Assembly: GCA_026315105.1 (NCBI GenBank)
Contig: CM048750.1
Location: 260,639,151 to 260,703,150 of the forward strand
Length of the DNA: 64,000 bases
Direction: 5' to 3'
Origin: Locusta migratoria
Taxonomy: Eukaryota > Arthropoda > Insecta > Orthoptera > Acrididae
This document shows positions 52,784 to 63,819 of this stretch, in pieces. The translations under genes were made by a program, and so were the position numbers. Numbering within the stretch: position 1 is the stretch's first letter; each line of letters opens with the position of its first letter. The notes under the pieces are model-generated. The model was not told the origin of the DNA and ran no database searches. It was given only the letters and a program-made list of their open reading frames with translations.

Positions 52784-53596
52784 GTGGTCTAGAGCTTCCT
52801 GGATGTAGGCGTTAAATATAAGAGGAAAGAGAGCTCATACTTGTGTTACACCTTTCCTGATATTTCCTTCTTGCTTCTGGTGACAGTTACTCATCACTGC
52901 AACCTCATCCTTATAGAGAATGAGTATCACACGGATGTCTTTGTATTTCGTTCCACTTTTCCTCAACACTCTGAACATCTCTTGCCAGATAACACCAAAT
53001 TCCTTTTCCAGATCTAAAAAGGCAATATAAGTTGGTATATTTTTCTATAACTGCTTCTCGATAAGGAGTGTCAGTGCCAGAATTGCTTCTCTTGTTGCCA
53101 ATCCCCTACTGAATCCAAACTGATTTTCACTTAGCATATCCTCCACTTTTTTTCAATCTTTCGTCAGTAGGAACTAAAATGGTTCGACGTCATTCTGTCG
53201 GTGGGGGTCCTACGGTAGAGTTTTTTAGTCCGAACCAGGGGTTTATATTCATTCACTCATTCTGTCGGTTTTACGGAGAGGAGACAACAACATTACAGCA
53301 ACCAAGATGTGATAAAGTTGCTAGAGAGGGGCTTGGTGTTGACTTGTGTTTCCTCTACCAACCGACTTACACTACCAGTTGGGTTCAGATAGTGTAGTGA
53401 GCAGGTAGTGGAACAAGAACCTGACTTACCTCAAGCTATGGCATGGAGACCCATAGGAAGGTTGCAAGCTGGTCTGACACAGAGGTGACTGCAGCTATTG
53501 GAGTATCCCAATGTAATTTCCAGGATCTAGATGCGATTTCAGACAGCAGGAACCATTATAAGGTCGTCGACAGACGAGACAGGAGGCTGAATGCAA

Positions 53597-53786
53597 GCCG
53601 GCCGCGGTGGCCGAGGAGACTGAGGCGCTTCAGTCACGGTCTGCACGGCCACTACGGTCGGGGGTTCGAATCCCCCCTCGGGCATGGATATTTGTGCCGT
53701 CTTTAGTATTAGCTAGTTCATAAGCAGTTTGTAAGCTTAGGGACTGATGACCCCGTAGTTAAGTCCCATAAGTCCTACAAACATTT
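53597..53786 (+). mobile_element. Family A SINE in the Tc1 relic, exact TSD
   Basis: GCTGAATGCAA at 53586-53596 and 53787-53797. Complete plus-strand copy. Confidence 0.93.
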
Positions 53787-54118
53787 GCTGAATGCAACTC
53801 AGCTGCAACGCACCCTCTAGGCAAAGACAGGACTTGCGATCCGAAATCGCCTTCTGAAATGTGGCTTCTATGCACGCAGGTCTATGGCGTGCGTCCAATT
53901 AAAACCACGACAGCGTATAGTCCTCAGAAATTGGGCGGAGGAACATCAGGAATGGAGTAACGAATGCGATGGGTTCCGTTCACAGATGAGTCAAGATCTT
54001 TTCAGCCGCACAATCGTCATTTGCTCATCTGGAGAGAATGTTGAACTCGGAAGAATGGTACTTGTGTGTAGGAAATACCACCATATCATGGTGGTGGAGG
54101 AAAGGTGTGCGCAGGAGT

Positions 54119-54321
54119 AAAAAAATGTTCAAATGTTTGTATAGCTTATGGGACTTAACTACGGGGACATCAGTCCCTAAGCTTACAAACTACTTATGAA
54201 CTAGCTAATACTAAGGACGGCATAAACGTCCATGCCCGATGTTGGGATTCGAACCCCCGACCGTAGTGGCCGTGCAAACCGTGACTGGAGCGCCTCAGTC
54301 CCCTCGGCCATCGCGGCCGGC
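54119..54321 (-). mobile_element. Family A SINE in the Tc1 relic, exact TSD
   Basis: TGCGCAGGAGT at 54108-54118 and 54322-54332. Complete minus-strand copy. Confidence 0.93.
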
Positions 54322-54439
54322 TGCGCAGGAGTCAGTATTGGTGGACGTACGAAACTCTATGTATTTTAGAATGGCGCATTGTGTAGTGGTACAAGATAGT
54401 CGTACTACATTTTCCTATGTCAGCCCTGTTTTGAAGTTA

Positions 54440-54744
54440 AGGTAAAGCAGTCAACAATCCGAAGATTGGTTTGAACACCACAGTGATTTACTAGGCATGG
54501 TCCTGTTTGGAGGTGGTATGCCGTTGCCTTCCTCCGACCTTGGAATTGACTTACCCAGCCAGTTATAGGGGGACCTACAGTTTAACGTGGGTTCCGAACC
54601 ACGGTGCTACTCTGTATTTTTCACATGAGCAATACTGCGAGAGGTGAAAGAATTGGAAAGTGACAGATAAAAATCCTAGGACCTGGCGGGGATCGAACCC
54701 GCGACCTTTGGATTTGTAGTCTGGCACTCTACCACTGTGCAACC
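54440..54744 (-). mobile_element. tRNA-derived SINE, family E, copy 1
   Basis: The minus strand begins CGGTTGCACAGTGGTAGAGTG (A box), with GCGGGTTCGATCCCCGCC as B box, then CCTAGGATTTTTATCTGTCAC and a long body. GAAGTTA flanks both ends (54433-54439 and 54745-54751). A second copy lies at 62608-62895. Confidence 0.85.
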
Positions 54745-54751
54745 GAAGTTA

Positions 54752-55700
54752 TAAATAAAAAGAAATGAAAGAAAACGAACCTTTTATTTAGAATGCATAC
54801 ATATCTGATGTTTATGTAAATATCGTTATTTTTTGTAATATGATTATTAAAATGTTTTGTTTCTGTATGTTTCATGTACGATCGAGGCACCGCAATCGAC
54901 AACAGCCGCGTCGTCACCGCCGCAGCCAACATTACAGCAGACGGCCACTATGAAAATTTAACCGACAGCTACGGGGCTACGAATGCTGCTGCGCCTTCTT
55001 TATTGCCGTGCTTCAATCGTTTCAAAGAAGAAATGAAAAGAATACTAAATTATTGTTAGTCTTGTTTGATATTCAGTCCAAGCTAGTTGTCCATGTTCAC
55101 GTTTCTTGCTAAACTGAAGCTGTATTAACATGAAGAAGAATAAATATTTGTTAATGTTGAAAGATATCTTGCATTTGTGAAGATTAATTTATGATCAAGA
55201 ATATTTTATAGCAAGAGAAATTTGGTTCTTGTGAAGAATATCGACTTATTTCAGAAAACAATTTAATTCTGATTGAATCACTACTACACTACTACACTTA
55301 GAATGTGACATTATATATGTATTTGGTGTGAATGTGGAAAACCAGTGTTTAGGATGCAGTGGATTATTAACATTTTTTCAGTACGAGTTAAGAGCAGCAA
55401 ATAGAGGTACCTGTGTTGAACTTTGATGAAATTTTAGCAACGTACAAGACCCTTTTTTTTTTTTTTTTTTTTTTTTTTTGACGGACTATTTGAACGCATT
55501 ATTCCTACAAATTTTAATTTATGTTTCGGTGCGGGAAACTTCGGACGAAGTCTAGAGAATTTACACGGTTAACTTATGACAGTTGTTGTTGCTAGGGAAC
55601 TGTAAATAACTAATCAACAACGTCCTAGCAATTGATAAAACTTTTCTAATGTCAGAATAATTTCATGATTAGAGACTAAAGAAGAACATGAATAACAATA
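54752..55700. other. AT-rich DNA within the Tc1 relic, no recognised feature
   Basis: Includes a T-run of about 28 at 55452-55479. It separates the middle and C-terminal parts of the Tc1 transposase, so it is presumably an insertion, but its ends are not defined. Confidence 0.4.
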
Positions 55701-56202
55701 TTAAACATCGCAGTTATCCTGTCGTCGTTCCACCACAATTGACTGATTAGGGACTAGATTCTTCGATCTTGCGTTGTGCCATACATGATGGTTCCTTCTC
55801 GTGGACGATATCGCTCGTCCCCACAGAGTTGCACTGGTGGACAACATGATTGAAGATGAGGGAATTGAACGAATGGAGTGGCCAGCTTGTTCACCGGATA
55901 TCAATAAGCCCTATTGCGTATGTCAGGAATGAACTTGGCAGACGCATTGCAGTCAGACCAGCACCTCCCACAACGGTTGCAGAGCTGGATATTGCACTCA
56001 TGGAACAATGCCGAAAATTCCTCAACAGCTAATTAATAACATCAGAGTGTCTATGCCACGCAGGAGTGCAACTGTACTGTCCGTACTGCCCTAAAAGGTC
56101 GCTCTGCATGTGGAACAAATCTACCGTAACACCCAGGCTCATACACCAGAAAGCAAATGTTGAAATGTTTGTAAATCTATCGGACCAGACTGCGTGGTCA
56201 TC

Positions 56203-56613
56203 GAAAAAATGTTCAAATGTTTGTATAGTTTATGGGACTTAACTACGGGGTCATCAGTCCCTAAACTTACAATCTACTGTAAACTACCTTACACTAAAGA
56301 CGGCACAAATATCCCTGCCCGAGGGGGGATTCGAACCCTCGAGCCGGCCGCGGTGGCCGAGGGGACTGAGGCGCTTCAGTCACTGTCTGCACGGCCACTA
56401 CGGTCGGGGGTTCGAATCCCCCCTCGGGCATGGATATTTGTGCCGTCCTTAGTTGTAGGTAGTTCATAAGCAGTTTGTAAGTTTAGGGACTGATGACGCC
56501 GTAGTTAAGTCCCTTAAGCTTAACAAACATTTGAACATTTTTTGAACCCCGACCGTAGTGACCGTGCAGACCGTGACTGGAGCGCCTCAGTCCCCTCGGC
56601 CACCGCGGCCGGC
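56203..56613 (-). mobile_element. Family A SINE nested in family B SINE
   Basis: GCGTGGTCATC flanks at 56192-56202 and 56614-56624. It hit the terminal hairpin loop of the family B SINE. It is itself interrupted by a plus-strand family A SINE. Confidence 0.92.
56343..56543 (+). mobile_element. Family A SINE nested in the nested SINE
   Basis: GAACCCTCGA before and GAACCCCGA after mark the TSD, one base different. Complete plus-strand copy. Confidence 0.85.
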
Positions 56614-56669
56614 GCGTGGTCATCAGTCCGTAGCTTACAAACTACTTAAACTAAGGTAAACTAACGTAA

Positions 56670-58068
56670 AGCCGTCGGCACACGGAGCGTGTGTCTGAAC
56701 GTGTGAGTCCAGCGTGCGGCTGAACGCTCGGAGACGGCGCAACTTGAGCATACGAGACGTGTGCCTCAACGAGCTACACGCGACCGCAGCGCGCTCCAGC
56801 GACAGTTGTCGGCGGCCTCAGCTTCTGCAATCACACTGTTTACCAAATCAAAAGAGTGGAATCCCTGCTTTACCTCTATTAAATCGCTTATTTCCGCGCT
56901 TGTGCATTTGTTTGTTACTTCCGTGCTATAAGCCTACATAAGTAACAACAAAATATCTATGAACATAAGACTTATAAAAGTTGCATGTTATGTCAATAAG
57001 TGCAGCGAATTATAAAAGTTTCATGACAAACTGTGCGATATAAAATTAGAAAAGGACTTCATATGAGGCAAACATTATTGCAACAGTCACGCTTTTTAGT
57101 AAAACTTAAGGATCATTCTTCCACGGTCAATGTTACTAAACTTAATTGTCATTCTTCCAGGGCCAGTGTTACTATTCAGTAGAAGACTATTAAGTACGTG
57201 TGAAATGCAAAACGTGAAGGGATAAAGTGCGTGTTTTACTCCAAGTAAGGTGGAAACTATTCTGCTCATAAAACGAATCCAAGAAACTCACTATTCAGAG
57301 GATGTACACTTCTGGGTACATAGCATCAAATAGTATGTAGTATACTATATAAAATTTATAGTAAAGTCTTTGAGTCTATCATAAAACCCAAATATAAGAA
57401 GAAAAGATATTTGCTTCCAAGCAACAGAAAACTTTCACTTCACAGTCCATGACTTTGCTGACTACACTACGGCCACAAACATAGCCAACTGTTCTCAATG
57501 AATGTATTACACGTGTTGTATACACTACTGATATATATATGTCGGATGCTGACATGTAATTACAACAAATGATGTGAAGAAGAATTCGACTTGATCGATC
57601 TTAAGTCCACCTTACCTTGAAACGGCACATTACTGTAATACGGAAATTTTTTAACCACATATAAAACGTTTCCATTTATTTATTCAAACAAATAGTACCT
57701 CTAATTACCGGTTTTCCTAGATATTCTCAGTTTACTCAGTTACTTTTACTTGCTTGTAAATGTCATACATTCATAATACCTATGTTGTATACATAAAAAC
57801 CATGAAATACGGCGGCCAATATGACGTCTTCATCTCTCTCTACCGGAAAGAGCTGTCTCCCTCTCCGGATAGCCACGTGGTGTGACGTCGGCGACGTTCT
57901 ACCACCTTATTGGTGATCGTTCAGACGCACGTTGAGAATATCTGGCATACTTGATACTGCCTGTCACGTTCAGAAAGCCTCGCCAACGTGCTGTTCGCTC
58001 GTTGTGATGTCAGAAACTCGCGACGTTGGCCACACTCGTTCAGGTACACGATCCGTGTGCCGAAGGCT
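56670..58068. mobile_element. Harbinger-like non-autonomous element, TAA TSD
   Basis: TAA flanks (56667-56669 and 58069-58071) surround terminal repeats AGCCGTCGGCACACGG (left) and AGCCTTCGGCACACGG (right, read inward), with weaker similarity for 20 more bases. A 3-bp TAA target fits PIF/Harbinger. It is 1,399 bp with no transposase ORF. A related element lies at 61640-63423. The ends are GC-rich and CpG-rich, the middle AT-rich. Confidence 0.82.
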
Positions 58069-58071
58069 TAA

Positions 58072-58076
58072 ACACA

Positions 58077-58127
<51 letters not shown>

Positions 58128-58130
58128 ACG
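58072..58130 (+). repeat. (CA)n microsatellite within a SINE
   Basis: About 27 CA units grown from the (GT)n stretch that every family B SINE carries at this point. Confidence 0.9.
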
Positions 58131-58371
58131 CCCCAGGGAGGACTCGAACCTCCGACGGCGTACAACCGCGCGCTCCGCAGCGAGGCGCCTTAGAGCGCTT
58201 GTCTTTTCCACCGCAGCCACCAAAAAGTGCAGTGCACGTTTCAATCCAAGACAGGTAAGAGGTTCTTAACGGTACTCAGAATGAACGGAACGACCACTAC
58301 TATAAGTAGACAAATAATTATTGCTAAATGACCTTCACCGGGAACAGTAGTGTGGTATTAAGCAGCGTCTA

Positions 58372-58570
58372 GCCGGCCGCGGTGGCCGAGGGGACTGAGG
58401 CGCTCCAGTCACGGTCTGCACGGCCACTACGGTCGGGGGTTCGAATCCCCCCTCGGGCATGGATATTTGTGCCGTCCTTAGTATAAGGTAGTTGATAAGT
58501 AGTTTGTAAGTTTAGGGACTGATGACCCCGTAGTTAAGTTCCATAAGCTATACAAACATTTGAACATTTT
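58372..58570 (+). mobile_element. Family A SINE, 13-bp TSD
   Basis: TAAGCAGCGTCTA (58359-58371) and TAAGCACCGTCTA (58571-58583), one mismatch. Complete copy with the hairpin tail. Confidence 0.92.
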
Positions 58571-58583
58571 TAAGCACCGTCTA

Positions 58584-59230
58584 AGTAAAATGAAAACGCA
58601 TTTCTACTGAGAGGTAAAAAATTTATTTTACTTTTTGAATAGTTGGAAAATCAAAGGCAAATAAAGTTGTAATAAATTAAATAATGTAATGACTAATTAC
58701 AAAGGAAAAATAAGTACAGGATTCGACGTTTAATAGTATCGTTTTGATAACCCAAATCGCAAATATAAACGAAAACAGTTGTTAACATCGCGGTGTCGGT
58801 GCCGTTGCACGGAAATGACTTCGCAGAAACAAAAATTAGCCTTGCGTTAGCGTGCGTTTACCGTTCGCTGCGTTGGGCGTCAGTGGCGACTCTGAAATCC
58901 CATCAAGACACTACCTGTTTAAACAAGTAGCTGAACTGAATCAGCCGAAACTTTCTATTAATCTTCATGAAGTCAAGACCCGCTAACTTCCCCAGTGAAA
59001 AACTAATTTGGTAGGGTACGCTGATTCAGCAACCAGCCAGCAGACGTGCCTCCTCACTTGCGTTCGCAGACGTTAACTAATCATTGCGGAGGGGCAAAAG
59101 TGTCCACTGCTGGCTTTTGTAGTGTCGTAATTACAGGTGAAGACTGCAAGTCAACACTTGTCACCGCGTACTGCTGTTTATGCCATTAGGCAAAACCACA
59201 GCGGATCGCTAAGTATACACAGACGCTACC
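58584..59230. other. No recognised feature
   Basis: AT-rich, then a GC-richer patch near 58840-58900 (CGTGCGTTTACCGTTCGCTGC) with some resemblance to the Harbinger-like ends, but no inverted partner was found. Confidence 0.4.
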
Positions 59231-59242
59231 GTATTGCTAACA

Positions 59243-59571
59243 AATGTTCAAATGGTCAAATGTTTGTATAGTCCCTGGGACTTAACTACGGGGTCATCAG
59301 TCCCTAAACTTACAAACTACTTAGGAACTACTTACGAACTAGGACGGCACAAATATCCATGCCCGAGGGGGGATTCGAACAAATGTTCGTAAATCTATCG
59401 GACAAACTGCGAGTTCATCAGTCCGTAGCTTACAAACTACTTAAACTAAGGTAAACGAACCTAAGGACAACACGCACACCCATGCTCCAGGGAGGATTCG
59501 AACCGCCGACGGCGAGCAACCGCGCGCTCCGTAGCGATGCGCGCTAGACCGCTCGGCTACTCCGCCGTAGG
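59243..59571 (-). mobile_element. Dimeric SINE: family B head fused to family A 3' part, single TSD
   Basis: GTATTGCTAACA occurs at 59231-59242 and 59572-59583, flanking the whole unit. On the minus strand a full family B SINE (59571-59379) runs directly into family A sequence starting inside its B box (TTCGAATCCCCCC, 59378) and ending with the family A hairpin. One TSD for both parts means they were copied in as one transcript. Confidence 0.88.
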
Positions 59572-59583
59572 GTATTGCTAACA

Positions 59584-60670
59584 AACACTGTTTAACATTA
59601 TTATATGATCTAAGAAAATAGGCCATTAACTAAACTAAGTGATATCAGTTCCATAAATACTAGCTTAAAGTCAATATTGAATTATAGTAAATGGATTGAT
59701 ACCCATCTTTATCGTCTTTATCTTGAAATTGGGGTTTTTAGTAAATCTGCTCCACCAAGTTGCAATATACTAGATACAGGCTTATAGAAACTCAAGAAGT
59801 TCTAAATAAAACATTGACGTTTTATATACTTGTTTATTACACACGATCGAATAATAAAACTTCACACACAATATAAACTGCACGTTAGCAACTTCATAGC
59901 AAAGATCTCGCTCACAGGTACAGCTCAAAACATGACTCAATACAGAACTCTAAACAGAACTCAAACTGGAGTTCCTGATGGCGCTGAGGTGCATATATTT
60001 ATAGCTTTGTTGACAGTTCGTCTATAGGTTGTTAACAATGACCAATATTGAAATATAATGACAAATGTTAATAAAGAAATTAAACAAACAAATGAAATTA
60101 TACATAAAAAATCGATTAATAACAAACATTCAATGATTCTCTTTTCAGCAGTTCTTTGTACAAAGTAAAAAAAATACGTATGCCAATATGTCAACAATAC
60201 AAATCACAAAACTTAATGCAACTAATTAACAACAGGACAGAAATTGATACTAACATAAATTCGTAATCTACAAAAGGATATATACAAAATGATACGATCG
60301 AATTATTCAAAAATGTTCTCCTTTGAAATACGGAAACAAGTAAAATTGTCACTTGACATATTTGGTGAATTACTGTCACAAATTAACATGACCAACGCAA
60401 CATACAATGCACAATGTCTGTATCTGAACTGTCTAAACGTTCCTTCGATTTGCACTTTCCACAAGTCCTCAGTCACAAAATAAGCGAATATAATGGTCTG
60501 GAAAGTTCACGACCTAATTATGTTTACCAGCGGAAAATCGCCACGAAAATCCTAATTACAGTATTTAATTATGGCAGATAATTTTATATATGTCACATTA
60601 TGTTTGAAAGGAGTTTTAGTTTCGCCACAGCTCATATTCTGATTATGAAATATGTTTGTCATAGCTCTAG
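59584..60670. other. No recognised feature
   Basis: AT-rich DNA with chance ORFs only (59830-60027, 59961-60197, 60191-60379, 60289-60483). Confidence 0.45.
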
Positions 60671-60681
60671 CCATTCAAACT

Positions 60682-60877
60682 CAAGAAATCAAATGTTTGT
60701 AAATATATCGGACCAAACTGCGTGGTCATCAGTCAGTAGCTTTACTTAGACTAAGGTAAACTAACCTAAGGACAAACACACACACCCATGTGCCCGGGAG
60801 GACTCGAACCCCCAACGGTGAGCAACCGCACGCTCCGCAGCGAGGCACCTTAGACCGCTCGGCTACTGCACTGCGGC
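60682..60877 (-). mobile_element. Family B SINE, exact TSD
   Basis: CCATTCAAACT at 60671-60681 and 60878-60888. Head GCCGCAGTGCAGTAGCCGAGCGG, B box GGGGTTCGAGTCC, tail with a damaged hairpin. Confidence 0.92.
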
Positions 60878-60888
60878 CCATTCAAACT

Positions 60889-61636
60889 TATTAGTCTTGT
60901 AGAATTGTCTTCTTTAATGAATATTATAAATTCACAGCATTATAAATTCACGTTGTCCGAGAAGTACAAATTACCCTATATAAATTAAATGTCTGTCCGA
61001 AATGGTCTTTAACATGGCACAATTTGGGTATCGGAAGCTTCATTTTGTATGGAATCGTCACGTTTAACAGATAGGAGGGGGGGGGGGGTACTATTAGAAC
61101 TGTCATGTTCAAAAGTGATACTGCATTCACATGCACAGCGAAAAAAAGTTCAGGCGTGTTTTGTACAGCATTAGAAAATTATAAAACATCTTTCTTGGAC
61201 AGTATAATCGCCATGCCTCAACATAACTGAACCGTTATGGGGAGTTTTAGAGCAGAGGGGGAAGGGCCAAATTTACAGCTCCAGTATCGATACAGCAATA
61301 AGAAGAATAGATAACGCTACGTTGGAAACTATGATGACATTTTACGTATATGTTCCGCAAAGTGTTACAGCTGTTTTGAAAGCCAATGGTGAGCTGACTG
61401 TTTACCAATTATGATATATTGTGTCGGTGTTAGGTGTTCCTAATATTTTGTTCATCCCTTGTATGTCCCGCCGTTCGTGAAAGAATTGAAAATAAAATAA
61501 AGGTATGTTAATAACCAGGAAGATATTTGTTTACTTAAATACCTATGTTTTGGCAGTTAAACGTTATCTTTTAGTGACATAGGGTTAGCATTTGAATACT
61601 CCTGTCCGTCACTGTAGACAAGTGCCCTCCAAGGCC
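60889..61636. other. No recognised feature
   Basis: AT-rich, with a G run at about 61077-61091. Around 61215-61460 the plus strand has words resembling mariner or Tc1 3' ends, but too weak to call. Confidence 0.35.
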
Positions 61637-61639
61637 TAA

Positions 61640-63423
61640 ACCTGTCCTCACACGGGACGTGTTGTCCCAACGTGCTGCTAATCGTGATTTTCTTTGGGAC
61701 CGTAGCGCTCTCCAGCGCCCCTTACGGAATGGCGCATTGATCATTGTGTTTACAAAGATGCATGTGCGTAAAATTACACGGTATCTCTCTTAGCCATCGT
61801 CGGATAACAACGAAATGCTTTCTTATGCTTGCATATGGCATGCAATACTCTTACAAAAAATGTATTTTTATTTTTCTTAAAGAAGCTCAATGGAGGTACA
61901 TGTATCTGAAAGCGGTTGAGGTAATAACGAAATTTACGACAAAATCAATTTTGGCAAAAATTCTTTTAAAAATTGTCAGTGGTGAAATACATCATTTGTA
62001 CCAGCTCCAGTTGCCTTGCTCTTATATTCCCATTTTCCCCGTTGTACATATTCTGTATCTTCGGAGATAATAGTTTCTGACCATATATTTTACTTGTTAT
62101 ACACGCGGAACCACGCCCCAGCTCGACAATGTTCGTTGTGATAATTTTTGCTTTTGGTTTTATACGTAAACACTGTTCCTCCTACACTGCATCTGCTTCT
62201 GTAGCCACGCGCTAGCCATGTTCAATTTGCACTGTGAAACTGAACTATACCAACAGTGAACTGAACTGCAACTTAATGCAAACACAGTGGGGAAAACCGA
62301 GTGACGTAGGGTACTGTCTTGAATTTTATTTGTTCCTGTGGCCTAGAACGAAAAACTCAACAAAGTATTTCGTGGACAAAGTTCGTTCTTGTTTCCAATA
62401 AATAACGTCGAATACCGAATAATTGTATTAAATTAACAAATAAGTTGCTTAACCATAATTAAACGAAATAATTAAAAATATCTCGGAAAGTGTAGATGAA
62501 AACCTGTTATTTACATCTCTTTCCCTCCATAGCTCGTAACGCTAACCACCATGCTAATCCGTCGTCTTAAAAAGAAATAACAACAAATATCGGATATTAA
62601 AAAAAAGGTAAAGCAGTCAACAATCCTAAGATTGGTTTGAACACCTCAGTGCTTTACTAGGCATGGTCCTGTTTGGAGGTGGTATGCCGTTGCCTTCCTC
62701 CGACCTTCGAACTGACTTACCCAGCCAGTTATAGGGGGACCTACAGTTTAACGTAGGTTCCGAACCACGGTGCTACTCGGTGGTATTTTTCACATTAGCA
62801 GCAATGCCAGAGGTGAAACAAGTGGAAAGTGACAGATAAAAATCCTAGGAGCTGGCGGGGATCGAACCCGCGACCTGTGGATTTGTAGTGTGTAGTTGTG
62901 ATATACTATGCACCTAAAGCAAGTTATAATATCTTATTTGTCTATGACAAAGTATCATAAAGACGCTCATTTGATGGAATGACGTGGAACCGCAGCATAG
63001 GAACGATACTCTTTCACGGTATACAAATTATAACACCGACTAACGTTAAATAAGATATCCTTTAAAGCTATGAATATATAGTTTCCGGTATTTTATTCTA
63101 ACGAATCATACCTAAAATGATGCGCTTTCAAAAGTTCTTCAATTTTCTGGCGCTTTACAAAGACTATATTTATACATCGTACGCTAAAATGAAAGAAGGC
63201 ACGAAATACGGAGTTCCGTTTGCAATATGGCGGATTAAAAGTTCTGCTTGTCACGTGAAAACCAGGTCGCATTTCATTGGCCACGTTCCACTCCACGAAG
63301 CAAAAATCTAACATGCTGGATCCTTCATTCCACGCTTCGCAGTGCAGTGGAACGTGGAATTCCACGCTGTAAAGGCACCATGTCCTCCTCCACGTGCGTG
63401 TCCACGTCCCGTGAGAGGACGGC
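61640..63423. mobile_element. Harbinger-like non-autonomous element, related to 56670-58068
   Basis: TAA flanks at 61637-61639 and 63424-63426. The left end ACCTGTCCTCACACGGGACGTG pairs with the right end (read inward) GCCGTCCTCTCACGGGACGTG. It shares GTC..CACACGG..CGTGT and GCGCTCTCCAGCG with the other element, at matching positions. A family E SINE is inserted. No transposase was seen. Confidence 0.75.
62608..62895 (-). mobile_element. tRNA-derived SINE, family E, copy 2
   Basis: Same body as 54440-54744 (GGTAAAGCAGTCAACAATCC, AGGCATGGTCCTGTTTGGAG, GGGATCGAACCCGCGACC). The head end is truncated after GATTTGTAGTG. Confidence 0.85.
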
Positions 63424-63426
63424 TAA

Positions 63427-63819
63427 GGGCAGCGACCGATTACAGCTGATGTGACAGCAGCCACGCCGATGAGTCAACAGCGACGCTGCTGCCCTATCAA
63501 AGCCGCCAATGAATGGCGTTCCTACGCAATGCGTTCCAGACCTCATCAGCGCACAAAAACTACTCGCGCACCAGCTACTGAGACATCGTGCTACACACAG
63601 TAATCATGACTAGGCACTCTTGCTACACATCCGAGAGGTCTGTTAATGTATCGTAACATTTCACATGGACCAACACATTTCCGAAAGAGATGAATGTGCG
63701 TTAACCTCTTCTATAAAATTTTAGAGCTGCAATACTGCGTCTGGTGATTGTGGATTTAATATTGTAATGTAACATACCCATAAAAATTACTACTCCATAT
63801 ATTCTTTTCATACTCTTCA
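63427..63819. other. No recognised feature
   Basis: Mixed composition. Minus-strand ORF 63325-63546 and plus-strand ORF 63248-63454 overlap the transposon end and show no domain. Confidence 0.4.

Larger units (their letters stand above)
50985..53168 (-). mobile_element. RTE-like LINE relic interrupted by a SINE cluster
   Basis: The minus strand at 51321-51097 encodes WKKIVTNEEVLRRV, TRRDKLTGHILRHNDIIG and RRGRPR, the ORF C-terminus. RT-domain sequence continues to about 51838, then resumes after the SINEs at about 52784-53168 (corresponding to the RT catalytic region and upstream). The frame is broken throughout. Confidence 0.82.
53435..56085 (+). pseudogene. Tc1-like transposase, broken by SINE and other insertions
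   Basis: In order: METHRKVASWSDTEVTAAIGVSQ (helix-turn-helix, 53443), then after a SINE LRPRQRIVLRNWAEEHQEWSNECDGFRSQMSQDLF (53890-54000, first catalytic block with TDES decayed), GRMVLVCRKYHHIMVV, then after another SINE SVLVDVRNSMYFRMAHCVV, and after about 1.3 kb NMIEDEGIERMEWPACSPDI...YVRNELGRRIAV (55840-55950, third catalytic block region) and LMEQCRKFLNS. The order and motifs are those of Tc1 transposases. The segment with the second aspartate is missing. Two family A SINEs and a family E SINE lie within. Confidence 0.88.
56154..58217 (-). mobile_element. Family B SINE carrying three nested insertions
   Basis: Pieces 56154-56202, 56625-56669 and 58072-58217 join into one minus-strand family B SINE. 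Its TSD is CACCAGAAAG (56144-56153) and CACCAAAAAG (58218-58227), one mismatch. Inside it sit a family A SINE and a Harbinger-like element. The family B GTGTGT stretch has expanded into a CA microsatellite. Confidence 0.87.

Noticed and set aside
57932..58258. ORF with HTHTHT repeats
   Set aside because: Produced by the (CA)n expansion inside a SINE.
61215..61460. Possible mariner or Tc1 3' part
   Set aside because: Only loose word similarity; no transposase block could be read in any frame.
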